From JBLHKW01 sp047618565 (GTDB lineage Bacteria > Planctomycetota > UBA1135 > GCA-002686595): DNA of 36,228 bases. This document shows positions 24,953-34,136 of this stretch, one piece after another. Where the stretch lies: positions 1-36,228 of the forward strand of contig JBLHKW010000037.1 of NCBI GenBank assembly GCA_047618565.1, written 5' to 3'. Every line of letters begins with the position of its first letter. The stretch's first letter is position 1. The notes below the pieces were generated by a model. It had not been told where the DNA came from and made no database searches. It saw only the letters and a list, made by a program, of their open reading frames with translations. The position numbers were made by a program, and so were the translations under genes.

Positions 24953-26704
24953 TCAGATGCGAGCCTGGTAGGTGTGCAGCTCGTAGTAGCGGCCGTCCGC
25001 GACGATGAGCTCATCGTGCGTTCCGCGTTCGGCGATGCGACCGTCCTCGATGACCAGGATCTGGTCGGCGCTGCGGATCGTCGAGAGCCTGTGAGCGATG
25101 ACGAAGGTCGTTCGGCCTCGCATCAGGCGCGCCAGGCTCTCCTGGATGTAGCGCTCGCTCTCACCATCCAGGTTGGAAGTGGCCTCGTCGAGAACCAGCA
25201 GCTGTGGATCCGCTAGCAGGGCGCGCGCGATGGCGACCCGTTGTCGCTGCCCGCCGGAGAGCTTCACGCCACGCTCTCCGATGACGGTCTCGAGCCCGTC
25301 ATCGAAACGGTCCGTGAACTCGTCGACGTAGGCTGCACTCACGGCGCTCGCCAGATCTTTGGCGTCCGCCTGTGGCCTTCCGAAGAGGATGTTCTCGCGG
25401 ATCGTGCCCTCGAACAGAAAGTCATCCTGCAGCACCACGGCCATGCGCGAGCGGAAGCTGTCGAGCGTCACGGTCGAGAGGTCGACTCCGGCCACGTCGA
25501 CGACGCCGTCGCTGGGACTGATGAACGAGGCCGCCAGCCCCGCGAGGGTGGTCTTCCCGGAGCCTGAGCTGCCGACCAGTGCTGTCACTGTTCCCTTGGG
25601 CGCCACGAAGGAGATGTCGCGCAGGACGTCGTTCCCGCCCTCGTACGCGAAGGACACGTCCCGGAAGGTGATCGCGCCCAGGTTCTTGAGCTCGTGCACA
25701 CGGCGTTCGTCTTCCGCTTCCGTCGGCACCGCGAGCAGCTCATCCATGCGGTCGAGGCCCGCGAAGGCCTCCGTCATCTGGGTCCCGATGTTGGCCATCT
25801 GCATGACGGGTGCCACCAGGAAGCCCAGGTAGAGAGTCAGTGCCACGAACTGGCCGACGTCGATCTCACCGCTGATGATGCGCTGTCCACCGATGCCCAT
25901 CAGGATCACGCTGACCACGCCCATCAACAGGGTCCCGGCGCAGGCCAGCAGGCTGGTGGCGGTCATCGACTTGCGCACGTTGCGATAGAGGCGCTCGACT
26001 CCGGCCGCGAACACGCGCTCTTCACGATCCTCCGCATTGAAGCCCTTGATGACCCGCACGCCGCCCAGGGACTCGGTCAGACGCCCGCTCACCTCCGCGT
26101 GGATCGCGCCGCGCTGGCGGAAGATCGGGCGCACGACCGAGAAGGCCTTCATGGACACGATTCCGAAGACCGCCAGGGGTAAGAGTGCACTGACGGTCAT
26201 GAGCGCATCGATGCGCAACATCAAGCTGAACGCGACAATCGCGGTCAGGGTTCCGCCCACGAGCTGCACCAGGCCGGTGCCGACGAGGTTCCGGACGCCC
26301 TCGACATCGCGCATGATGCGCGCCACCAGTGCGCCTGACTTGGTGCTGTCGAAGTAGCTGACGGGCAGCCGCAGGACATGCTTCTGGACCTTCACGCGCA
26401 GCTCGGAGATCAGGTGCTGGGCCTCGATACCGACCCAGCGCGTGAGCAGGAAGGCCGATATGGCCTGCAGCACGACGGCGCCGCCAACCACGCCCAGCAG
26501 GCGCGCGAGCAGGGCTGTGTCCTTGTCGGGAATCACCTGATCGAGCAGGACCTGGGTCGAGCCCGGCAGGACGAGGCCCGACAGGCGATTGATCAGGATG
26601 AGCAACAACCCGAGCGCGATCCGCTTGCGTCGCGGCCAGATAATGGTCGCGAACGCGCTGCGGATGCTCGACGCTTTCGGGCGTTGCTTCGGGGGCGCGG
26701 TCAT
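24953..26704 (-). CDS. MsbA-like ABC exporter (fused permease-ATPase)
   Basis: 583 residues from the ATG at 26702-26704. Half-transporter that works as a homodimer: six transmembrane helices in the first ~320 residues, then an ATPase domain with GSSGSGKTT (Walker A), LQDDFLFEGTIRENILFG (Q-loop region), LSGGQRQRVAIARALL (signature), LLVLDEATSNLD (Walker B) and AHRLST (H-loop). The permease has an EA-loop region (NAEDREERVF) as in lipid and multidrug exporters. Candidate substrates include lipid A or other lipids, but the sequence does not decide it. It starts 19 bp after the S9 peptidase and may be co-transcribed with it. The longer upstream frame overlaps that gene and is not used. Confidence 0.9.
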   Translation of the reverse strand: MTAPPKQRPKASSIRSAFATIIWPRRKRIALGLLLILINRLSGLVLPGSTQVLLDQVIPDKDTALLARLLGVVGGAVVLQAISAFLLTRWVGIEAQHLISELRVKVQKHVLRLPVSYFDSTKSGALVARIMRDVEGVRNLVGTGLVQLVGGTLTAIVAFSLMLRIDALMTVSALLPLAVFGIVSMKAFSVVRPIFRQRGAIHAEVSGRLTESLGGVRVIKGFNAEDREERVFAAGVERLYRNVRKSMTATSLLACAGTLLMGVVSVILMGIGGQRIISGEIDVGQFVALTLYLGFLVAPVMQMANIGTQMTEAFAGLDRMDELLAVPTEAEDERRVHELKNLGAITFRDVSFAYEGGNDVLRDISFVAPKGTVTALVGSSGSGKTTLAGLAASFISPSDGVVDVAGVDLSTVTLDSFRSRMAVVLQDDFLFEGTIRENILFGRPQADAKDLASAVSAAYVDEFTDRFDDGLETVIGERGVKLSGGQRQRVAIARALLADPQLLVLDEATSNLDGESERYIQESLARLMRGRTTFVIAHRLSTIRSADQILVIEDGRIAERGTHDELIVADGRYYELHTYQARI

Positions 26705-26723
26705 CGGCGGCCCGGTCGGGCGA

Positions 26724-28814
26724 TCAGGGGCCGGTCTCGACTTCAGGCTGGCAGGCGCGGCCGAGCCAGTCGAAGAAAACGCGGTGCCACAGGACTCCAT
26801 TCTGCGGCTTCATGACCCAGTGACCTTCTTCCGGGTAGTACAGGAAGCGCGAAGGCACGCCCTGGATCTGGGCCGCATTGAAGGCTTCCATGCCCTGGGT
26901 GACCGGGACCCGGAAGTCCTTCTGGCCGTGGATCACGAGCAACGGCGTTTCCCAGTTGCCTACGAAACGGTTCGGGGAGAAGCGATCGTAGCTCTGCTTG
27001 ACCTCGGGGCTCTTCCAGTAGGGGCCGCCCAGGTCCCAGTTCACGAAGAAAAGTTCTTCGGTCGAGCCGTACATGGACTCAAGGTTGAAGACACCGCAAT
27101 GGGCGATCATGGTCTTGAAGCGGTCCTCGTGGTTGCCCATCAGCCAGTAGACCGAGTAGCCGCCGAAGCTGGCACCGATGGCGCCGGTCCGTTCCGGATC
27201 GATGTAGGACTCGCCGAGCATCGAGTCGGTCGCCGCCAGCAGATCCTGCATCGCCTGACCGCCCCAGTCGCCACTGATCTCATCGTTCCATTCACGGCCG
27301 AACCCGGGCAGCCCGCGTCGGTTGGGCGCGACGACGACGTAGCCCATGGAGGCCATCAGGGTGAAGTTCCAGCGATAGGAAAACCACTGGCCGATCTGGC
27401 CCTGGGGGCCGCCCTGGCAGTAGGTCAAGAGAGGCCACTTCTTGCTCGCGTCAAAGTTCGGCGGGTAGATCACCCAGCAGTGGATCTTCTCGCCGTCGGT
27501 GGCCTCGACCCAGCGTTCGTCGATGCGCGGCAGCTGCAGCTCGGCGTAGATCTCGCCGTTGACATCGGTGATCGTGTCGCTGCTACCGTCGGCGAGCGAA
27601 ACGATGGCGAGTTCCCGCGGACGGGTCATGTCCATGAACGTCATCAGGGCGCGCTTGCCATCGGGAAAGACGTCGACCAGGCCCCAGTTGAAGCGTCCCT
27701 GGCTTACCTGCTTGGCCTCGCCGCCGGCGCTGTCCATCCGGAAGAGCTGGTTCGTCCCGCGCCATTCGGAGGTGAAGAGCATCGCGTCGCTGCCCGGAAG
27801 CCAGGTCGCACCGTGGGCCATCTGGTCCAGGCCGGCCGTCATCTCGCGCGTCTCGCCCGACGCACGGTTGTAGAGCATCACGCGGTTGCGATCGGCTTCG
27901 AACCCGGGGCGTTCCATCGAGTGGTACGCGATGGTCTTCCCATCCGGGGAGTAGACCGGGTCGTTGTCGTAACCGGGCTGGGTTGCGGTCAGGTTCTTGT
28001 GCATCTCAGGGGCATCGATCGAGACCACATAGACGTCGCTGTTGGTCGATTCCGCCCAGCGCTCGACCTCCTTCATGGTGAAGGCAACCTCCTTGCCGTC
28101 CGGTGACCAGCTGTACTGCTCGGACCCGGCGAAGGGCGGCACGGGGCAGTCGACCTTCATGTCCTGCATCAGGTCGACGGCATCTTCGGCATGCGCGGCT
28201 GAATCCATGGCCGCGACATGCAGGTGGCTGTACTTGTAGTCATGCCACGCATCCCAGTGGCGGTACATCAGCGAGTCGATGATGCGCGCGTCGGCCTTGG
28301 GCAGGTCCTCGTAGAGCTCGGGTACCTCCATGTCGAGCTTGATGTCGAGCGCGAACAGCAGGTGCTTGCCGGTGGGGGAGACCTTCAGGCCCGAGACACC
28401 ATCCTCGATGTCGGTGACCTGGAGCAGGCCGCCGTCCACGGGGTCGAGCGCCCACACCTGAGGGGCCAGGTCACTGGCTCCCGAGCCGCCAGTGAAGAAC
28501 AGGCGCTCGCCGATCGGGCTCGGAGCGAACTGCAGTCCGCCGACGCTGGCCCAGTCGTGAAGCACTGCGCGAGTCTTCCCGGTCGTGACGTCGTGGATGT
28601 GCACGGTCGACGTGCCCTTGTCCTCGGCCAGCTCGTAGTGGCGCACGGCAAACGCGACCCAATGCCCGCCGGCCGAGATCGTCGAGCCACCGATACGTCC
28701 AAGCTTCCAGAGCAACTCCGGAGTCATGGTGGTCTCGGCGCAATCGGCCTTGGGCGCGGTGATGGCCGCGGCGAATGACATCAAGATGCCCATCAGGGCA
28801 AGACGCTTGGACAT
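26724..28814 (-). CDS. Exported S9 family prolyl oligopeptidase-like peptidase
   Basis: 696 residues. The signal peptide (MSKRLALMGILMSFAAAITAPKADC) points to export. Residues ~40-440 form a WD40-like/TolB-type beta-propeller (SWSPDGKEVAFTM, VYSPDGKTIAYHS, FPDGKRALMTF). The C-terminal alpha/beta-hydrolase has Ser549 in GASFGGY, Asp633 in HGQKDFRVP and His665 in EGHWV, a complete catalytic triad. This fits dipeptidyl-peptidase / acylaminoacyl-peptidase relatives, which cleave short peptides in the periplasm. The start is the ATG at 28812-28814, next to a weak AGAGAG site; the extra upstream frame is not signal-like. Precedes the ABC exporter by 19 bp. Confidence 0.92.
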   Translation of the reverse strand: MSKRLALMGILMSFAAAITAPKADCAETTMTPELLWKLGRIGGSTISAGGHWVAFAVRHYELAEDKGTSTVHIHDVTTGKTRAVLHDWASVGGLQFAPSPIGERLFFTGGSGASDLAPQVWALDPVDGGLLQVTDIEDGVSGLKVSPTGKHLLFALDIKLDMEVPELYEDLPKADARIIDSLMYRHWDAWHDYKYSHLHVAAMDSAAHAEDAVDLMQDMKVDCPVPPFAGSEQYSWSPDGKEVAFTMKEVERWAESTNSDVYVVSIDAPEMHKNLTATQPGYDNDPVYSPDGKTIAYHSMERPGFEADRNRVMLYNRASGETREMTAGLDQMAHGATWLPGSDAMLFTSEWRGTNQLFRMDSAGGEAKQVSQGRFNWGLVDVFPDGKRALMTFMDMTRPRELAIVSLADGSSDTITDVNGEIYAELQLPRIDERWVEATDGEKIHCWVIYPPNFDASKKWPLLTYCQGGPQGQIGQWFSYRWNFTLMASMGYVVVAPNRRGLPGFGREWNDEISGDWGGQAMQDLLAATDSMLGESYIDPERTGAIGASFGGYSVYWLMGNHEDRFKTMIAHCGVFNLESMYGSTEELFFVNWDLGGPYWKSPEVKQSYDRFSPNRFVGNWETPLLVIHGQKDFRVPVTQGMEAFNAAQIQGVPSRFLYYPEEGHWVMKPQNGVLWHRVFFDWLGRACQPEVETGP

Positions 28815-29012
28815 GACGGTCGCTCTCTTCGCAGGATGTGGTGACGGGGACACGTGCCGTTCCGTGGCGTCGGCGCTGGACTGCCGGTGCCTGGCACCTG
28901 GGAACGGATGGCGTTGGCGGGCGCCCATCCTAACGGGCGCCGTCGGCCGCGTGCCGAGATCCACGCCTTTTCCAGCGCGCGCGGAGATCCCGGGCGGGAA
29001 TCTACCGCAGGC

Positions 29013-29489
29013 TTACTCAGTATCCGACGCGGCTCCGCGCGGATCGTGTTGCCATTCCCAGACCGTGCCGTCTTCGGGGTGCTGGATGGTGTCCACGTGA
29101 CGGAACCCGAGCTTCTCGAGGATGCGGTGCGACGGGTTGCGAACCGGGAGGGTCTGCGCCGCCACCAGAGTTGCCGCAGCTTGCTCGTGGGCCAGTGCCA
29201 GGAGTGCTGACGCCATGCGGGTTGCGATCCCGCGACCCTCGAAGTCGGGAAACGTGAAGTACGCGATCTCGACCCTGCCCGCCCGCGGCGGCGTCTTGAA
29301 CCCACACGTGCCGACGACGCGTTCATCGAGCGCGGCCAGGTAGCCGATCCAGGGCTTGTCGAATCCGTTCGTCACGTACATGTCGGCGGTGGCGCGCGCG
29401 ACCTGCTGGGCGATATCGGACAGCGGCGCCGGGGCCGCGCGTACCGATCCATCGTTTTCGATGGCGTGTAATGTCAGTCTGTCTCGCAT
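29013..29489 (-). CDS. GNAT family N-acetyltransferase
   Basis: 158 residues. GNAT fold of the RimJ/RimL-like type: WIGYLAALDERVVGTCGFKTPPRAGRVEIAYFTFPDFEGRGIATRMASALLALA contains the acetyl-CoA loop (GRGIAT), and RNPSHRILEKLGFRHV is the typical C-terminal motif. It transfers acetyl from acetyl-CoA to an unknown amine. Last gene of the redox operon, 22 bp after the PepSY gene, but its function shows no link to the redox genes. Confidence 0.88.
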   Translation of the reverse strand: MRDRLTLHAIENDGSVRAAPAPLSDIAQQVARATADMYVTNGFDKPWIGYLAALDERVVGTCGFKTPPRAGRVEIAYFTFPDFEGRGIATRMASALLALAHEQAAATLVAAQTLPVRNPSHRILEKLGFRHVDTIQHPEDGTVWEWQHDPRGAASDTE

Positions 29490-29511
29490 CGCGTTATCGG
29501 GCCGGCCAGCC

Positions 29512-30039
29512 TCAGCTTCGGGCGCGCCGCCTGAGGCGCTTGCGGCGGATGATGTGGGGCAGCAGCCAGAGGTAGACGCCCGTCAGCCAGAGGCCGAGCA
29601 GGATCACGCCTGCCGGTAGGAAGAGCCAGAGCTTGGCCGCATCTGCGAAGAAGGAACCGTCGTGAATGCTCTCGATCAGGTCCGAGCGCCTGTACGCGAC
29701 CTGTAGCACTTCGCCGGTTGAGGAGTCGATCTGCACCTCCCAGCTGTTCTTCGCGCGCACCTTCAACATGCCCTTGCCGGGGCGCACGTCGAGGCGGTCG
29801 ACGTCGTCCCATGTGTCGATGTCGCTCTCGGGGACGCCGCGCACAATCTCCAGGACCTGCTCGAAGGAGAGTGTCGGCGTGACCGCCGTGCCGTACTGGG
29901 TCGGCGGCTGGACCCAGTCCACGTCTTTTTTAAGCTGCAGGATCACCCCGGTGACCAGGATCACGACAACCGGCAATGCTACGAGTGCTGCACCCCAACG
30001 GTGCAGTCTTCGCGCCAGCTTGGGGAGCCACATAGTCAT
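29512..30039 (-). CDS. PepSY-associated membrane protein
   Basis: 175 residues. Two transmembrane helices (about 14-34 and 133-160) enclose a periplasmic PepSY-like domain (about 45-125; LSFEQVLEIVRGVPESDIDTWDDVDRLDVRPGKGMLKVRAKNSWEVQIDSSTGEVLQVAYR). The N-terminal KLARRLHRWGA and the HDGSFF near the second helix match the PepSY-TM family, in which such histidines may coordinate haem. PepSY-TM proteins are linked with iron or flavin reduction and metal uptake. The ATG overlaps the stop of the peroxidase gene in ATGA, so translation is coupled. Probably an electron-transfer or membrane partner of the upstream peroxidase (inference). Confidence 0.85.
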   Translation of the reverse strand: MTMWLPKLARRLHRWGAALVALPVVVILVTGVILQLKKDVDWVQPPTQYGTAVTPTLSFEQVLEIVRGVPESDIDTWDDVDRLDVRPGKGMLKVRAKNSWEVQIDSSTGEVLQVAYRRSDLIESIHDGSFFADAAKLWLFLPAGVILLGLWLTGVYLWLLPHIIRRKRLRRRARS

Positions 30040-31430
30040 CGGCTAAGTGGGAGCGGCCGGGTCAGGCGCTCGTCGATGTTCGTGTCCGTGAGCGATTCCA
30101 GGAAACGCAGCAGGTCTTCATGCTCTGCGGCGCTCAGGTTCAGGGGTGTCAGGACGTTTTCCGGAGTGTCGGGGACGTTCGAGTAGTGGTCGAGGACACT
30201 GCTCAGTGTAGGCATCTGGCCCTGGTGCATGTAGGGCCCCGTCACCGCGACGTTTCGGAGCGAAGGCGTCTTGAACTCGGCGCCGCTGCCGTGGCCGTGG
30301 GTTGGCAGGAACGCGATCCGCTCGCGGCCTGCGCCGTCCGGGTCGTCCGACCAGCGCCCGGCTCCATTGAAGGGGTACTCCTTGAGCATCAGCAGTCCGT
30401 CGATCCGGCCCCGGTCGGGGGGCGCGACAGCGCTAGATGGCGGGATTCCAATGTCATGGAACTCACGGTCGCTGAAGCTCGGCCCCTGGTGGCAGATGTG
30501 GCAAGCGGCGCGTCCGATGAAGAGTTTCAATCCGCGCTGTGCCGAGGCGTCGAGCGCCGCTAGCTTGCTGGCGTCCCGGGTTCTCAACCCCTCGACGAAG
30601 ACATCGAAAGCGGACGCGCTCGCGACGATGCGCCGCTCGAACGCGGCGATCGACTTGCCGACATTGGCGAAGATGCGGGTCACGCTCTCTTGATCGGCGG
30701 GCTGCATCTCGTCCCAGCTGCGCTGGTGCGGGTGGATGAAGTGCGCGCCGGCACGGTGCTGGTGTTCGGGCGCCAGGCCGTCGGCCTGCTTGCGGCGCGC
30801 AAGGTCCTCGATCCAGGCGAGTTCGCGTTCGGAGACGGGACGTCCGGTGGGAGGGAAGCGCCCTTCGTCGGCCAGGTCGGGAAGCGGCTCGAAGATCGCC
30901 TCGTAGGCTGCATTGAGATCGGGATCCCGGTGGATCACGTGGGCGATCTGGAGCCGTGAACTGGCGTGTTCGAGGGGATGCTCAAGTGGCGTCAGGGCCT
31001 GGCTCCAGAGCGAATCTGTCCGCCCATCCCAGAAGAACCAGCGGTTGTGGGCCACGTTCCAGATCGACAGCGCGTTGCGGTCGAGCCTGGTGACACCTTC
31101 CGAAAGGGGCTTGCCGTCCGTCCAGCCATGGGCCGGGTCGTGACAGGTGACGCAGGCCGTATCCTGACTCTTGGAGAGGCGCTTGTCGAAGAACAGCGCC
31201 TGACCCAGGCGCGCAGCGTGCTCGTTCTCGTAGACGGCGTTGGTGGTATCCGGCGCTGTCTCCGGCAGCGGGGACATGCCGAGGATGCGTTCGATCTCGC
31301 GCGCACTGAAGGGTACCCTGGGCGCACCGCCGTTCGTCGCCTGCTCGCCCTCGGCGTCCGCAGGCGTTGGCGCGTTCGACGACCGGCACGATCCGGTCAA
31401 CGCCACGACGATGATCCAGGCCGCCCTCAT
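30036..31430 (-). CDS. Di-haem cytochrome c peroxidase (MauG family) lipoprotein
   Basis: 464 residues. Two c-type haem sites: CVTCH (93-97) and CHICH (310-314), each in its own domain. Further hallmarks: LGQALFFDKRLSKSQDTACVTCH, NALSIWNVAHNRWFFWDGR, RGLKLFIGRAACHICHQGPSF, and FKTPSLRNVAVTGPYMHQGQMPTLSSVLDHY. The signal ends in LTGSC, a good lipobox with Cys15, so it is probably a periplasmic lipoprotein. It would reduce hydrogen peroxide or oxidise a protein substrate with electrons from a c-type cytochrome. It overlaps the upstream YtkA-like gene by four bases (ATGA) and the downstream PepSY gene in the same way. Confidence 0.93.
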   Translation of the reverse strand: MRAAWIIVVALTGSCRSSNAPTPADAEGEQATNGGAPRVPFSAREIERILGMSPLPETAPDTTNAVYENEHAARLGQALFFDKRLSKSQDTACVTCHDPAHGWTDGKPLSEGVTRLDRNALSIWNVAHNRWFFWDGRTDSLWSQALTPLEHPLEHASSRLQIAHVIHRDPDLNAAYEAIFEPLPDLADEGRFPPTGRPVSERELAWIEDLARRKQADGLAPEHQHRAGAHFIHPHQRSWDEMQPADQESVTRIFANVGKSIAAFERRIVASASAFDVFVEGLRTRDASKLAALDASAQRGLKLFIGRAACHICHQGPSFSDREFHDIGIPPSSAVAPPDRGRIDGLLMLKEYPFNGAGRWSDDPDGAGRERIAFLPTHGHGSGAEFKTPSLRNVAVTGPYMHQGQMPTLSSVLDHYSNVPDTPENVLTPLNLSAAEHEDLLRFLESLTDTNIDERLTRPLPLSR

Positions 31431-31939
31431 TCGAGCGTCACTTCGAAGTCCGTGGACTCGGCGATGCCATTTTTGACGACGTCGAGAGAGATCTGCCAGT
31501 AGCCGGTCATGTGAAGCAGCATGCCCTCGACGCGATAACGCCCCGGCTGCACCTCGCGGGACTGCGGCTCGCGCAGCATGCCATGGTTGTGCTGTGGCAT
31601 GGACGCTTGCACGTAGACCTGCGCGCCGGTGACCGGGACCGGCGCGTCGCCCGCGAGCATGAGCGTCACGTCCAGCTCGAATAACTCGTTCAGGGGGATC
31701 GGCCCGCCGATCGACTCCCAGGTGATCAGATAGGTTCCCGCGCGACTACGGCTGCTGAACCGTTGCTGGATTGGCGGAGTGGGTTGTAGCTCCGTGTCGG
31801 TGGCCGCGCTGGGGGCCGGCAGCGTCGGGAGCACGGGCTCTGTCGCCCCGTCGGCGCGACAGCTGGCGCCGCAGCAAAGGCTGGCGCCGAGCGCAGCCAG
31901 CGTGATGGCGTTGCGGAGGGTTGTCGTGGGGCAAGGCAT
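31427..31939 (-). CDS. YtkA/FixH-like exported protein
   Basis: 170 residues. The N-terminus MPCPTTTLRNAITLAALGASLCCGASC is a signal peptide; Cys22, Cys23 or Cys27 could be the lipidated residue. The rest has an Ig-like YtkA/FixH type fold: AGTYLITWESIGGPIPLNELFELDVTLM, TGAQVYVQASMPQHNHGM and GRYRVEGMLLHMTGYWQISLDVV. The HNHGM patch resembles metal-binding sites, perhaps copper. The start is the ATG at 31937-31939; no clear ribosome binding site. First gene of the four-gene redox operon and coupled to the peroxidase by an ATGA overlap. Co-occurrence suggests a role in metal delivery to, or sensing by, the peroxidase; this is inference. Confidence 0.8.
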   Translation of the reverse strand: MPCPTTTLRNAITLAALGASLCCGASCRADGATEPVLPTLPAPSAATDTELQPTPPIQQRFSSRSRAGTYLITWESIGGPIPLNELFELDVTLMLAGDAPVPVTGAQVYVQASMPQHNHGMLREPQSREVQPGRYRVEGMLLHMTGYWQISLDVVKNGIAESTDFEVTLE

Positions 31940-32034
31940 GTGTTCGGTCGGACGCGGGACCGTCGCATCCAGAAGATCGGCGCAGTTTGGTGTCACCCTC
32001 TGGGAATCCTCATAAGAAATTACGGGCCCTGGGT

Positions 32035-32056
32035 CAGCACCTGTACGTGGGTGCTG
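32035..32056 (-). terminator. Hairpin downstream of the TamA-like gene
   Basis: CAGCAC (32035-32040) and GTGCTG (32051-32056) pair perfectly around a ten-base loop, 10 bases past the stop codon of the minus-strand TamA-like gene. The minus strand then reads an A/T-rich stretch (TAATTTCTTAT) about 14 bases beyond the stem. It is a plausible but imperfect terminator that would separate the Tam pair from the redox operon. Confidence 0.4.
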
Positions 32057-32066
32057 CGGTGGGGTC

Positions 32067-34136
32067 TCAGAAGGCCATGCCGATCGAGAAGTGGACGACG
32101 TAGTCCGGGTCGCCCATGTCGGGATCCGGATTGAATCCGACGTCCAGGCGCACGGGGCCGATGGGCAGCAGGTAGCGCAGGCCAAGCCCCACCCCGAGCT
32201 CGACTCCGGCGAAGTCGAGGTAGTCGTGGTGTCGTTGCGTGACGTTGCCCGCGTCGAGGAAGAGCGCGCCTTGAATGCGAGCGCTCAGGGGTTGCCGCAG
32301 CTCGATGTTGGCGGTCGTGTAGGTCTCCCCACCGAGCGGGTTGCCGTCGGCATCCTTGGGCCCGAGTTCGCCGAATCGGAACGACCGAACGGATGTCTGG
32401 CCCCCGTTGAAATAGCGCTCCTGCAACGGGATCGACGACTTGCCCTGGGTCGGCTGGATGATGCCTGTCCGGAACGCGCCGGCCAGCACCGTCCGCCCGT
32501 ACGGAATCGTGAAGGCGCTCAAGCGTAGAGACGTGCGCAGGAAATCCAGCTCGGAGCTGAGCGCCTCGTCGCCATACTCCACGGCGACCTCGTTGAACCA
32601 GCCGTTCCCGGGCAGGAACAGGTTGTCGCGCGTATCAAACCGCTGCGTGGCCTGGATCGATGAGATGTTGATCTCATCCTCGGGATTGGGCGTCGTGGTG
32701 TCCGTGACGATCACATCGCTCACCTGGGAACGACGGAACTGGTAGCCGAAGGATGTGGTGTGCTGTGCAGCCCAGTCGCGCGTCCAGAAAACACCCGCGC
32801 TCTGGCTCTCATCGGTGAATGACGGCAGCTCGCGCCGGTCGTAGCGCAGGGCGAAGTCGGCGCTGAACCGGGATCCCAGAAACCAGGGGTCGGTGATGCT
32901 CACGGTCCCACGCTGTGCGCGGTCGCTGACGGTCGACTCGACGCGTAGCAATCGACCGCTGCCCCACAGGTTCTTCTCACGGAACCCGACGCGCAGTCGA
33001 GCGCGCTCGTAGGAACCGTAACCGGGCTCCACGAAGACCTCGCCCGAGGGCGCCTCCACGAATTCGACGAGCAGGTCGCGTTCCGTGCCCGTTCCTTCGT
33101 CGAGCTCGATCGAGACGCGCTTGAACAGGCCCGTGTCGTACAGAGTGCGAACGCTCTCGCGTACCTTCTTGCTGTCGTAGATGTCGCCGGCCTGTAGCTT
33201 CACGCGCGATCGGATGAAGCTCGCCTTGGTCTGCAGGCCTTCCGGGAAGAGGATCTGCCTGATGCGCACCTGGGGTCCCAGGCTGAGCTCGTAGGTCAGG
33301 GACACGGTGGCGTCGTCCGTGTTGAGCGTGTGTTCGTACGCGATGGTGGCGTCGGCGAAGCCCTCGGAGCTGAGTGCTTCCACGAGCATGCCGCGCAACT
33401 CGTAGCCCGTGCGTGCGCGCCACACGCGCTCCGCGAGAGCGTCGGTCTCTTCGAGCTTGCGCTCGTAGGCGTCGATCTGTTCGGCGGACAGGGAGTCACA
33501 GAGCACCTGGATGTCGTCGATCCGGTAGGCGCGGCCCTCTTGCACGTTGACGACGATGCGCGCCTCGGAGCGGTCCTCGTTGAAGTCGGTCCGCAGTAGA
33601 TCGATCTTCACGTCCAGGTGGCCGAGCTCGACATACTCGCGCTCCATCGCGGACAGGGCGCCTTCTATGTCGCTCTCCACGTAGTAGGGCCTTGCGCCGA
33701 CCAGGGCCGCGGTTCGTCTGCTGGCGAGATTGCTGTCGAAATTGGCGTCCGTCAGACGTTCCATGCCGATGAACTGCGCGCCGTCGAGCACCGTGCGTGG
33801 GCCCTCGCTGATGACGAAGCGAACCTCGCTCGCCGGTGGCTCGCCGGCGACCTCGTAGCTGGCGGTCGTGAATGGAAAGCCCAGGCTTCGATAGCCGATC
33901 TCGAGGTCGTAGGCAGCGTCATCGATGTAGGCCGCGCGGTGACCGGAGCGGTCAAAGTCGTCGAGATCGAGCTGGATCATGGCCAGCAGACGATGTTCGC
34001 TGACAGAGTCGTTGCCCTCGAAGTGCACCTCGTACTCACGGGTTTCGGTGCCGTACAGGGTCGCCGACGCGTTGCAGCCCGAGAGCGCCGGAAGCCATCC
34101 GAGAAGCCCCGGGAGAATGAATGCGAGGCCCTTCAT
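32067..34136 (-). CDS. TamA-like Omp85 family outer-membrane protein, probably lipidated
   Basis: 689 residues. POTRA-type periplasmic repeats (about 35-330; the last VSLTYELSLGPQVRIRQILFPEGLQTKASFIRSRV and SVRTLYDTGLFKRVSIEL) precede a 16-strand barrel (about 340-689) ending in FSIGMAF. The barrel carries FNGGQTSVRSFRFGELGP, the loop equivalent of the VRGF motif of Omp85 proteins (here VRSF). Known TamA partners TamB to insert outer-membrane proteins. The signal peptide ends in LPALSGC with Cys21, a good lipobox, unusual for this family. Its ATG overlaps the TamB stop by four bases, so the two are co-translated. Could also be a divergent BamA, but the TamB neighbour argues for TamA. Confidence 0.88.
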   Translation of the reverse strand: MKGLAFILPGLLGWLPALSGCNASATLYGTETREYEVHFEGNDSVSEHRLLAMIQLDLDDFDRSGHRAAYIDDAAYDLEIGYRSLGFPFTTASYEVAGEPPASEVRFVISEGPRTVLDGAQFIGMERLTDANFDSNLASRRTAALVGARPYYVESDIEGALSAMEREYVELGHLDVKIDLLRTDFNEDRSEARIVVNVQEGRAYRIDDIQVLCDSLSAEQIDAYERKLEETDALAERVWRARTGYELRGMLVEALSSEGFADATIAYEHTLNTDDATVSLTYELSLGPQVRIRQILFPEGLQTKASFIRSRVKLQAGDIYDSKKVRESVRTLYDTGLFKRVSIELDEGTGTERDLLVEFVEAPSGEVFVEPGYGSYERARLRVGFREKNLWGSGRLLRVESTVSDRAQRGTVSITDPWFLGSRFSADFALRYDRRELPSFTDESQSAGVFWTRDWAAQHTTSFGYQFRRSQVSDVIVTDTTTPNPEDEINISSIQATQRFDTRDNLFLPGNGWFNEVAVEYGDEALSSELDFLRTSLRLSAFTIPYGRTVLAGAFRTGIIQPTQGKSSIPLQERYFNGGQTSVRSFRFGELGPKDADGNPLGGETYTTANIELRQPLSARIQGALFLDAGNVTQRHHDYLDFAGVELGVGLGLRYLLPIGPVRLDVGFNPDPDMGDPDYVVHFSIGMAF

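Noticed and set aside
26589..28106. 505-residue plus-strand open frame opposite the S9 peptidase
   Set aside because: Antisense shadow caused by high GC in the third codon position; the minus-strand peptidase has all catalytic residues.
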